Source of the DNA: Tetracentron sinense
Lineage: Eukaryota; Streptophyta; Magnoliopsida; Trochodendrales; Trochodendraceae
DNA length: 64,000 nt
Direction of reading: 5' to 3'
Assembly (NCBI GenBank): GCA_015143295.1
Contig: CM026557.1
Location: 26,631,760 to 26,695,759, forward strand
In this document: piece after piece, positions 22,601 through 34,600 of the stretch
Layout: the number at the start of each line of letters is the position of its first letter
How positions within the stretch are numbered: the stretch's first letter is position 1
Notes under the pieces: generated by a model
Told to the model about the DNA's origin: nothing
Seen by the model: only the letters and a program-made list of their open reading frames with translations
Databases searched by the model: none
Translations under genes and position numbers: made by a program

Positions 22601-25600
22601 TAAGTAACAAAAAAGTCGGATAGCCAAGATGACGATGCCATTGTATCAACTGCTTCTGAGTAGTAATATGCCGAGCACCCGATATGATTTGTTGCACAAG
22701 TAATGCAACACGTAGCAGTGGGTCCAGCACATACAGTCCTCCCTCATTATGTCCAGTATCAATCATCCTCGTCCCCAAGTCCTAGAAAACATAATGAGGG
22801 ATAAAAATATAACAATACAATTTAACGATTGTGTAATGTTACTAACAGAAAGAATATTTGAAGGAAATTTTTGGGATATGAAGAATAGATTATAGAGGCA
22901 TAAAAGGAGTAGCAGGTATACTGCCTTTCCCAACAATGGATGAGGAAGTTTCATTGGCAATCTGAACCTTATCTCTACCGGAACAGATAAGGTACAACGT
23001 AAAAAGGGAAGACATACTAGTCATATGGTCAAATGCACTTAAACGATAATCTAGGAGTGATTGTGTGGTGAGACCGAAGCCCTTAGGGCTGAGGCAGAAG
23101 TATCTGTGTGGGCAAAGGAGGATGGAGAGGGTGCAAATGAGAGTTCTAATTAAGCCATTAAGCTGTTGATATGCTCCATCTCATCATGAGAGAAGGCACT
23201 ACTGTCTGAAGAGTGTGCTGCAGATGGAGAGGCAGTAAGGATAACGGAATAGGCACTGGAATGGACTCTACCACCAAATCAGCCTCCCATACTATCACTA
23301 AATTTGCCCCCTCGAGCTCCACTAGAAGGACCTCACCGTAATGGTCGACCATGAAATTTCCAACATGTCTCTCGGTGTGACGTGGGCGACCACAATGCTA
23401 GCACACTCATCACCATAGGTACCTCAGAACGACATCCTCTACGAGTACCACGCCCACTGCCTCTACCTCCCTGTGACATAAAGGATAAAGCAAACCTCTC
23501 TTGAGAAGGAGGATCGAGCATCACAGTACGAAGTCTCTCCTCCTTGTGCAGGTATGAGTAGGCTTCTATCAGGATAAGAAGTGGCTCCTTCCCTAGTAGC
23601 TGAACTCACTTGCTCATACTCGGGATTCAATCCTGCCAACAACTCGAACAACCGTCCATCCTCCATATGCTTCCTGTGAGTGGTACACTACAATTCTCCT
23701 GGAAGGAGTAGTAATGATCCAGCTCTTCCCATAGACGTTGAGGAGTGGAGTAGTGCCTCAACTAGGAGATGGTCTGGTGTATCTCATAGGCTCTAGCCCC
23801 ATTTCCCACCTCCAAGAAGGAAAAGAATAGGTAGCTACTGCTAATGTTGGGCTACATAGAGTTAAGGAGCCAAGACATGATAGTTGCATTTTTTGCCTCC
23901 CACTTGTCAAAGGCCTTATCAGTCTCCTTAGGCATAAGAATGGTACCCCTCAAGTATCCCATCTTTTTTTTTTCCGTTCACAAATAACATAAAAGATTGT
24001 GACCATGAAATCGATACCATCAACTTATTGGTACTGATTTGCACATTTGGGGCATCCACATGTCCAAGGTGCACTTGCCCACTACCAATCATAGGGTTAA
24101 AGGAGTCTTGGCTCAGTTCTAAGTCACCCATTGCACTTCAAGGGGACTGATTTGCACAAATCAAGTCCTTAAAATACCACCACAAATGGATACATAATCC
24201 AAATCAACATTTTCAACTTCACACGACTTTCCTCAAGCGCTTGGAGGACACCTAACTTGCACATCAGCTTCATGGAACATTTTCCACTTTCACACATCTT
24301 TTCTAAAACATTTAGAGGGCACTCAACTACAACACCACCTTCATGAAAGATCAAATACCACATCCCATGCCATTGCCATTGAAAAAATTTGCCAAACAAA
24401 CCAAAAACACATTTCCACGATAACTAGAGAGGAGTAAAATCCTCATCAGAGCTTCAATACTCCACCAATCAACATGAGACCTCCACCAAAATCTTCAGAA
24501 TTCCTTTACGAATCAAACACAACCAACTAACTTCACAAAACTCCTATCTCTATGCCTCAAAAAGTTCTGAAATCAAAAACCAAAAATTCCTACACATCAA
24601 GGCTTATTGGATGGAAGAAAAACTAGGTCATCCATACCTTGGCCGTATGGCCCCTTAGATCTTGAGATGCTCTAATACCAAGTTGACTTAATTAGTTTGG
24701 TTTAGGGTTTCGGTTTGAATGAAGGAAGAATGAGAAGAGGAAGAAAGCTTAGCTCTTCTCTATCATTCATTAGGTTATATACTTAAACTCTAGAAATTAA
24801 TATTCCAAGGATGTTATTATTACATACATTCTATCATATTAACACCCAAAGGTCTACTATACCATAGACGTACAATAGACCAAACAATATTCAACATACG
24901 TGGCGCATTCAAAGTGGGTGTTGGCGGTCTTCTCCCAGCACCAACTGGAGATGATCTCGTGTCTATGTATTTTACTATGACTAGGTCATCTTGTACTTGT
25001 CTTGCCTCTGCCCAAGGCGGGCCCGAAGATAAAGTACTGAAACCATGGATACTAAAGGCTTCAACTTTTGAAACTATTGGCAACACTTATGGAGGATTCT
25101 TAAAATACGATGCAAGATTAGGAGCCTAGTTGCACTTAGATTTTGGAAGAATCCTGATTCAAAAATCAGAGCACCGAGATTTTCCAACGGAGCTTGCATT
25201 TGATCTTCATGACTACGACAAGGTGGTTGGTAAGGGGGAAGAGTTATTTCTACAAGGTAAGCCCATTTGTTTTAGATGGTTAGTAGCCTAGGCACCCATA
25301 ATGTAGTGCTTTAGAGAAATTTGGCGAAGGAGGGACATGAACGCCTAAGTATGAACACACCAGGGGTTGGTGCAGTTGGCTAGCATCTCGGGTTTGCTCC
25401 TTGTGGTTGTGTGTTCCACTCCCACTCCTGGACTTACCTTGGTGTCCGTAGGGAAAATTCCAAGTAGGTTGGTGCAGACACCTGAAGGAACTTGTCCTTG
25501 CCTCGAAGGGTTTGGTACACCCTTTGTTACCAAAAAGGAGGGGGCTAGGGAGCTATGGCTGAGTGGTGATCTCCAATCTTGTGTTGCATTTAGAAACCAT

Positions 25601-28600
25601 AAAGATGTAGTAGGCCTAGCATAGGATCCAATAGTCCCAATTTTCCAGGACATGGACCTCAGCAACTGAAGTGTTACAATAGGCTTCCCTCTATTAAGGG
25701 AAGTGATCTGGACTCAAGGAATAGAAGCGAGGAAAACAATGGTGGCGTGGTGCCCGTATGCAAAAGGGGGAGAAACCTAGGCTGGACTGGAGTTGACATG
25801 TATTGTCATCCGAAAATAAAATATATCACAAGAGACGATGGTGAATTAAGTAGTGATAATGACATTAAAGAAGCTGGAAAATTTGATGGTTCCTTTCTCG
25901 GATGGGTGGAGTAGGGAAGTGGTACATTTAGTGCGAGTGGTGGCAGATAGTGGTACACCACTTTAATTATGAATAGGGACTAGCCTTATCCTAAACATGT
26001 GAAAATTGTTAGATTTTTAGGTTTTTCATTTGATTTTCTGTTTTTATCTGTAAGAAGTGGTCGTGAAGAGTTGTATTCTGAGTTTTTGGTTCTTCCCATT
26101 CCTGTTTCATCTTCTACTGGTGGTAGTGATGTAGGTGGTAGTGATAAATAGCGGGAGACTGATGTTAATGGTGCACGTGCTAGTGATAAATAGGGGGAGA
26201 CTGTCCCTGTTTTGAAGCTGTATAAAAGAAGGGAGAGAGGTAGAAAAGAAGCCCCTCATGTGCTCCCCCAAGAAGCTCTCTCACTCTTTTCCATTTCTTC
26301 TCTTCTTCTTTCTCCTTCTTATTTCATCCAAACCCTAACTCTTTGGATTCCAACATGGTATTAGAGGATCAAAGGCTCCTTTTTAAATCCAAAATAGTCA
26401 ACCAAAGGAGCAAGCTCCCAGTGACGTCACCATCTGTATGGCTAGCATCAGCCGTACCAATCAGAGGGTATGAACTCTGGTTTTGAAGGTATGGTTTGAT
26501 AGGGTTTCTTCTTATGAGTTTTTTGAGCCCTAATTCATCATATGTGGAGAAGTATTGGAGTTTTAATGATGTTTTTTTCTAATAAATACAAAAACATTCA
26601 GAAAAAATTTCTATTTGGTCGTGACCTTCATTTCCTATAAGAAATCTGGTTTTGGTGGTGGAGGACCCCCACTCCTAGGAACGTTTTTTTGCTATCTACC
26701 TAATGGAAGGGGTTTCAAACTAAACCACTATGTTTTGAAGGAGTTATGACTGTTTTAGAAGGGCATATTTCTACCATTTTTGGGGGTTTTCTGTTTTTTT
26801 GGCTGATTTTTGGTTAGAACTTGGAACAGCTTAAAGATGGGTTGCTCGATGCTTGCATTGATGATTTGAAGTGTTGTTGGTATGTGATTGAAGTGTGTGA
26901 TGTGTGCATTGATGGGTGGAAGTGGTTGAGAAGTGCTTGGTTTATGCCTAGAAGGTGTTTGGTTATTTGTGTAGGTTGCGTACTCTTTGTGATATTGGGT
27001 TGTTGGTTTTTCTCCGTTGAAGATTCTTAAAAGGTGAAGCATAATGGGAGATTCTGAGGTTAGTTAAACCCCTAGCGCTCCTGTGAGCAATGTTGGACCC
27101 CTGAACCTAGGGCATGGTAATGCCCTAAACCTTCATATTACTGCTGTAAAGTTGAATGGAAGTAATTTTATGGCATGGTCACAGTTGGCTAAGCTTTACA
27201 TTAAGGGAGAAGGAAAGATGGGCTACTTGACCTGTACTATCCCTATGCGTGACTCTTCTGATTCATCCTTTGTGAAATGGGATGTAGAGAATGCCACCAT
27301 CATGTCTTGGGTCATCCATTCCATGTTCCATGCAGCTGGACAATAGTAGTAACTACTTGTTCCTCTTCACTGCTATGGAGATTTGGGATGCAGTCACTCA
27401 CACCTACTCAGAGGTGGGTAACACAACTAGAACTTATTAGTTACGACAAGACATTTCTCAATTAGGTCATGGTGATACACCGTTGTCCATATACTATTCT
27501 ACTCTTCGGCGGTTGTAGGAAGAGTTGGACCATTATCACTCTTTTAAGCCAAAGTGCAGCGCAGATACATTAGTTCACAAGAAGTTCATTCAGGACGGCC
27601 GAGTATTTGAGTTGTTGGCACGATTGAACCTTGAATATGAGCAGGTTTGAATTCAAATTTTGGGTAAGGAGCTACTCGCTGCCCTCATAGAGGTGTATGC
27701 ATACTTACATAAAGAGAAGCGCAATCGTAGTGTTATGCTTGAGCATCCTGTTAGCCTACAGGTTACAACCTTAGGTACCCTTAATAATTTTGATGATAAC
27801 ACAATAATAAAATGAACTTTGTGGTACTAATGATTCTATCAAGTTTTCATGAAAAATAGATTATAAAAGCATTAGCACAACTTACAAGACATGAAGCATG
27901 AAAATGATCACAAACATTCAAGATGGATCAACAAAAAGCAAACCATCAACCAAATGCAAGTCATCCATTCAAAGATGAAGACTACTTCAAGTCAAAGCTT
28001 AAAGAGCCAAAATTCAAGATCATGAAGATTTAAGACTCACTTGAAGCCAAAATAGAAAATCTCAAATGAAGAACTCTTGGAAGATCATGAAGTCAAAGCC
28101 AAGTTTGAAGATCCAAGATCAAGTTAAAGACCAACTCTCAAGAATCCTTTAGAGTCTTATTATTTGTTTTTGAGAGAGTCTAGGACTTATGTAAGAAATC
28201 CTCAAAGTATAAAAAGTTGAATGCCCAAAATACCTAGATTGACCTTAGGAGCCTAAGCCAAATAATTCATATTTATACTAAGGCCCTAGGACATCATAAG
28301 AATGATGAAAATCATGTTAAAGACAAGCTAAGTGACCTTCAAAAAGGTCCCAATCATTTGGAGAAGTAAAAGATGAGATTACAAAGAAAACAGAGTGATC
28401 TCGTCGACGAAATCACAGAGGGTCTGTGATTTCGGCAACGAAACTGGCCGCAGAGCCATTGTTTCAAACTCTGTCCCAATCCCGTCAACGAATTTAAGAT
28501 TGCCTTCCCAATCTCGTTGACGAAATCATGCAGGAAACAGAAAATGCTATAAACGGCTAGTTTGTCAACGGCTTTTCCATATTTAATGTTTCACCAACGG

Positions 28601-31600
28601 CTATTATTTACTTTCAGCTATAAAAGGAGTTTGTTTATGAACAAAATACAACAATTGATCTGTGCAATAACTCTTATCATCTACTTTAAATCTCATATTG
28701 ATTTCTACATTGAATATACCCTAGAAATCCCAAATCTCCGTCTTGAGCTATTCAACTCCTATCTTTAAGAAATTTTTTAGAGAGCTTTAAAGCAATCGTT
28801 GAGCTCATTTCAGGAGCATTTTTCGGATTGAAATCCAACACTCAAATTGTATTTAAAGAAATCTAGAATCGTGGATTCTAGTCATTGAAGCAGAGTGCTT
28901 TATGAAAGTGAAGAAGGGACTGTTTTCTTGCACTGTTAGGCTTGATCTTTGCCTGGAAGAAGATTGGAAAGGCTTGACTTTCGCCCGAGAAGAAAGTTGT
29001 AAAGGTTTGGGCTTCACCCGAAAGAAGTTTGTACGATAGTGGATCGTGGAATCCTTGAGCGGGAAGCTTAAGGTGGGGACGTAGGCCAGAGAGCTGAACC
29101 TCGAAAACAATCTTTGTGTTTGTTTTCTCTTATCTCTCATTCTTTCTTTTATTATCACTTTAATTTAAGAATTGATAGTTTACATTCCCTTATTAACTCA
29201 TTTAGTTTAAATTCCGCAGAAAGGGAATAAGGAAATTTTTAATTTGCCAAGACCTTATTCACCCCCCTCTAGGGTCGAATACTTGGGCAACACATCCCCC
29301 TCAAGAGAGGTCTGCCATCTCATCTGTGTCTCAGGGAGGCAAAGGCCGTGATCGTGGTACCCGAGAAGGTGGTTATTCTGGTGCTCCAGGAGCTGATTGT
29401 GACAGGTTGAAGTGTGAGCATTGTGGTCGCACACGTCACACCAAAGAGATGTGTTGGGATCTTCACGGCCACCCACAACATAGGGTGCTATCAGGCGGAG
29501 AACGTGGAGAGGGGCGATTAGGTGGTAGAGGGGAACTCCAGTGCTCATTCAGTTATTTCTGCTCCTATTGATCCTCCTACCCTAGAACCATCTTCAGATA
29601 GCCTGAGTTTTTTATGAGCAGAGATAGAGCATCTTAGGTGTCTCATGGCTCAATTAGAACCCCATTTTTCACGACTTCTTCATTTGCTCACACAGGTACT
29701 TTTGCTGCTTCGCCTCAGCCATCTGTGCATCCATCTCCACACCCAAATCTCTCTCGGATCATTGATTCGAGAGCGTCAGATCATATGACTGGTATGTCTT
29801 CTCTTTTTTCGTCTTACTTTATCTACTCTAGTAAAGACAAGGTTAAAACTGTCGATGACACGTTTTCTTCCATTGCTGGTAGGTCATATTCTTGTTACTT
29901 CTTCTATGCCTTTGTCATCTGCTTTTCATGTTCCAAATTTACTCTAAATCTCCTTTCGGTTAGTTACATTACTAAATCTTTGAATTGTAGCGTTATCTTT
30001 TTTTCCCATCTCATTGTGTTTTCTAGGACCTAGAGACGTGGAGGACAATTGGTATGGGCAATGAGGGAGGATCATATCTGTTGGACCCTTTACCTCACGT
30101 TGCATCACTTGTCCAACAGATCACATCTGGAGTTCGGAGTATCACTACTCAGGAGTTGTTACAATGGCATTGTCGACTTAGCCACCCATCTTTTTACTTA
30201 TTAGATACTTATTCTCTAGGTCGTTTCTTTCTAGTTTTTTTGTTCCTTTCAGTGTGAAATTTGTGAATTGGCAAAGCATTGTGGAACCTCTTACTCTTCT
30301 CATGGAAATAGATGCAATTCACTGCATGTTGTTGTTCACTTTGATGTCTGGGGTCCTTCCCCAATTGCTTCTTTATCTGGTTTTTGTTACTTTGTTAGCT
30401 TTGTGGATGACTTTTGTCGTTCCACTTGGGTTTACCTTCTTAAGTCTAAAAGTGAGGTATGCTTTGTTTTTAAAGTCATTCCATGCTATGATTACTACTC
30501 AGTTTGATGCTAAACTTAAAGTTCTTAGATCTGATAACGAGGGCGAATATATGTTTGGAGACTTCGTCTCGTACTTTGATAATCAGAGTATCATTCATCA
30601 GACCACTTGTCATGGCACCCCTCAAGTGTGGGTGAGAGAAAAATTGCCCTATTGAAAGTGACTAGATCTTAGTTATTTTCCATGGGTGTCCCTAAAGTTT
30701 TCTACTCCTATGCTCTTTTAACTGCTGTTTTTTTAATCATTCGAATGTCTTCTTGCATCTTAAATTTTTAGATACCTATTCAAGTACTGTCTCCTTCTGC
30801 TTGCTTGTTTCATATTCCTTCCAAGGTCTTTGGTTGTGTCTGCTTTCTTCATGTAGCTCATCCTGCCCGTACGAAGCTTGACCTCAAGGCACTCAAGTGT
30901 GTGTTCCTTAGGTATGCTTTGAGTTAGAAGGCGTACAGGTGTTACCACCTTCCTTCCCATCAAGTGTTTGTCTCCATGGATGTCACCTTCTTTGAGTATA
31001 CCCCATTTTTTTTTTGACGAGAAGATTTCTCTTCAGGGGGAGAGTGGTCGTGAAGAGTTTTATTCAGCATTTGTGGTTCTTCCCATTCTTGTTTCATCTT
31101 CTACTGGTGGTAGTGATAAACAGGAGGGGACTGGTGTTAATGGTTCATTTGGTAGTGATAAACAGGGGGAGACTGTCCCTGTTTTAAAGGTGTATGAAAG
31201 AAGGGAGACACGCAGGATAGAAGCCCCTCTTGTGCTCCTCCAAGAAGCTCTCTCTCTCTTTTCCATTTCTTTTCCTCTTCTTCTTTCTCCTTATTTCATC
31301 CAAACCCTAACTCTTTGGATTCCAACTGTTTATTGATTTTTAGATTAGTTTTGGGTGATTTTGTTCGCAGGGTTTCAGAAGGACAAAGATGAGAAGTAAA
31401 GATCTTCTTTGTAAGTATGTGTTTATTTTTTTAAGTCCTTCTCTTTAGTTTCTTTATCACCATCGAGAGTTTGCTTCCCTACAACATGACAATCTTGCCA
31501 TGCACAACACTTATACATCCAAGCTATTCATTGTTCAACATTTATAAATAAATTAATTTCTAGATGCGGTTATGACATTTGTCTTGATTGATTTTGTTGC

Positions 31601-34600
31601 ATCTTGCTTGAATGTCTCTAATTGATGTACTTGCAGCTCTTATTTCTCTCTTATAGATGCACTTCCGACTCTAATATTTTAGCAGTCCAAATTGGCCATA
31701 CAAGTCTCGTAATGATTTCAGGACACCTACCATCACCACAAGTATGACCATATGCTGATAAGTGATAACTAGCTTAGGAATTTGACCTTTTAGACGAGGA
31801 GCATTGTCCTTTATATTTTCTTTTGAACAGGAGCTAACAAGAGGGTAATTAAAATTTAGGTATGGTTTGGAGAATATCAACTGAAAATCTTGGATGTAAT
31901 TATTTTTGCAGTTATGTGGAGCCATCCGATCCGACAGACCACGCATTGTGCACAACACTATCATGATTCGCATAATTTGAATGCAGTGGTCTATCAGGCA
32001 TGGTCTGATTATCAGTCTGTTATTTTTGGTTATAGGCTAGCACGCTTCCAAACTGCACATTTGCAGGTAATGGCGTATGACACCAGAATCCTATTTTATA
32101 TTAGTTAATCTAGCCAATTCACTGTTGGCAACATAAATTCTTCCATCAATTTCTGTTTGTCATTCTTTGCTCAATTAGGACATTAGTAGAAAATACTTCA
32201 TTGTTCTAGACTATTGCACAAATAAGAAATTGATTATAAAAGTTGCATGTGGGAATTTATGTAAATATTATAGTTCGAGTTTATATTTTTCTTTTCATTA
32301 ATACAATTTTTTTTTATCACTCTTTATCTTAAAAGTCTTCGCATTAATACAAGTTACTCTTTTCTCATAAAAGGTATAAGTTCTTCAGTGTTTAGTTTTT
32401 GTTAGCATTTAGATAGCATAAAAGGTGCTCAAATTCTCATCTTGAATTTATATGCCATACCAACCAAATGTTCTCAACTTGGGAGTTTAGTCATCAACAA
32501 CGCATAAAGACTAGAGGAGTATATAGCAATTTCTACATGGAATAAATATGCAGGAAAGTGAGGATCTTCTCTTTAGGTGAATTGTTAAGACCTAGATGCT
32601 TTTGTATTTCCTGTGTGGATGTTTTCTGCATATATGTGTAACATGTAAGTATTTGAATTGGTTGCATCTAGAAAAAAGTATCTCCATCTTTAAATGCAAT
32701 ACTTGCATAAACTGTGAGGGTGACAATTTCGGATGAAGCCACAGGTAAACTTGAGGTATTGGACTAATGGGTCAGGTTTTCTCATAGCTACCTATGATAT
32801 AATTAATTCTAAATAATTTTTTAGAATGTTAAAATTTTTATGTTTTTTAGAGGAATGCCCTTATTGATTGAATTGAAAACATACCTTTCGGAATATTTTA
32901 TCCGAACTTGTTGTACATGGTATTTGGTTTTATCTATACACAAGTAGGCAGTAGCAACTATATCATCTTTTTTTCTTTTTCACCCACCCGTGCATCGCAT
33001 AGGGTGTTTGCTAGTATGTGAATTGTAGTGGTTGAAGATCCTTATTCAGGAACTGGGATTCCTTGTTGAAGGACCTATGAGCTTATACTTTGATAACAAG
33101 ACAACGATCAACATTGCTCATAACCCGGTTCTACATAAAAGGAAACATATTGAGGTGGAGCAACACTTTATTTGAGAACAAATCATCAGAGGCGAAGTTT
33201 GCAATCCTTATATGAAGACTAGTGACCAACTTGTTGACGTTCTTGCAAAAGCAATTAGTAGCAATTGATTACTTGAGATGTTAGGCAAGATGAGTATGCT
33301 TGATATTTATGTACCATCTTGAGGGGGAGTGTTGACAGGGCTAGTTTGGGTATTTCATATTAATCATGTTGTGTGTAGTACGTGTAAATTGTAAAGAAGT
33401 TACTATTGCGTGTAAACCCTATAAGGGTAATTGTGTAATTCCACACTTAGGAAATAATATAAAAGGAGAAGATAAGGATGTCACTTATTATCACATTCTC
33501 TCCATCTCTATTATACTATTTCTTCTTCTCTCTTCTTCCCTTTCTTTCTCTTTATATTCTTCGTATACTTTCTACTGACCTAACTGTTTTAGTTTCTAGA
33601 AAAGCCTTGTAACTTGAGAATGGAACCATCCAGGAAGCTTTCTATGTCATTCCCTGCAACTTCCTCCAATTTTTTAATTTTTTTTCGATAGCCCCAGTTT
33701 CCTAAGAAACTAAGAACAGTAGTTTCAATAGTCATAATAGAAGAGGATTCAATGATATTGTGTAGCTGATGATAACTTTGGTGTCAGTAGATGGAATTTT
33801 CTTAATCTAAATGTCAGATTTAAATATGACACAATGTAGAGTGGCTAAATTTTAATTGCTAAAAGCATGACTTATAGAAATAGAACTTCCAGATTGGAGA
33901 TAACATGGATTCTAGTTTCAATGTGAACCCCAATTTTGATAGACCCTCACAAAATGTAAATGAACAACTACACAATTCAAGAGGATACTTACAGTGCACC
34001 TCCTCCAGCTGGACCAGCTGCTTTAAATAGAGACATTGCAGTCATCGCGATGCCATTTGCAGCTCCTCTTTGGTGTTGGGCCTGTTGTTACATTATAAGC
34101 TCAAATAAGCTAACCAAATGAGACAAGTTTACAGAGCTAAAATTTTCATTTTAGACAGAAGGAAGGGGAAAATTACCACAGCTTTGTTTTGCAGAAGAAA
34201 AAATCCAGTAACAATGGTCACCTAATTATATACAAAAAAATCACTTGTAAGAAAAGCATTAAATCTCGAAAAGGGACGTGATATAGGCTAGAATAGGAAA
34301 ATATGGTCATACAGATCATTCGAAAATGAAATGTTTCTCAGACAGGATGGAAATGACAAATAGTTTTTTTTAGGAAAGAGAATGTCCAAATCACTTTCAT
34401 GTGTGTGCCTTGTATCTTTTGGTATGTAAACGTGTGTGTGGTGGCCTGGGGGGTTGTATATGGGAGATACAGAAATGGATGGTTATATGTGTGAAAGTGT
34501 GTGCACATGCATGGACATCAGAATTATCTCAGTTCATCGACATGCATTTGGGATTCAATTGTTTCATTAATAAGATTACAGAATGTTCAATGACATTATT

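Larger units (their letters stand above)
18609..24896 (-). mobile_element. Ty1/copia retrotransposon with both LTRs, coding region decayed
   Basis: Minus-strand element. 5' LTR 24682-24896; PBS (TGGTATTAGAGC, about 24670-24682); gag start at about 24131 ([11 protein letters not shown]); [16 protein letters not shown] at 23600-23660; [10 protein letters not shown] and zinc-knuckle traces at 23330-23520. Pre-integrase ([13 protein letters not shown]) and integrase ([36 protein letters not shown]) lie at 21745-22780. RT start ([25 protein letters not shown]) is at 21200-21374; RT resumes after an hAT insertion ([17 protein letters not shown]), then [20 protein letters not shown], RNase H (18908-19201), PPT and 3' LTR. 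Many stops and frameshifts make it inactive. It lies in the same orientation as the host gene. Confidence 0.9.
26058..31327 (+). mobile_element. Non-autonomous copia element with pol-derived LTRs, lacking RT and RNase H
   Basis: Bounded by direct repeats 26058-26355 and 31045-31326. The left one is followed at once by a primer binding site (TGGTATTAGAG, 26356-26366); the right one is preceded by a polypurine tract (CAGGGGGAGAG). Between them are gag (27043-27748, resuming at 29298), zinc knuckle ([14 protein letters not shown]), protease ([12 protein letters not shown], catalytic DSG changed to DSR), pre-integrase and integrase ([30 protein letters not shown]). RT and RNase H are missing. Each terminal repeat reads through the pol segment that normally lies between integrase and RT ([13 protein letters not shown]). 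A 1.54-kb solo LTR interrupts gag. Confidence 0.8.
18134..33992 (-). other. 15.9-kb ZIFL intron filled with nested retrotransposons
   Basis: Bounded by the donor at 33992-33991 (GTAAGTATCC on the minus strand) and the acceptor TTTCCAG ending at 18134. It contains a minus-strand copia (18609-24896), a plus-strand non-autonomous copia (26058-31327) and a Helitron end inside a further copia fragment (33015-33580). Confidence 0.9.
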
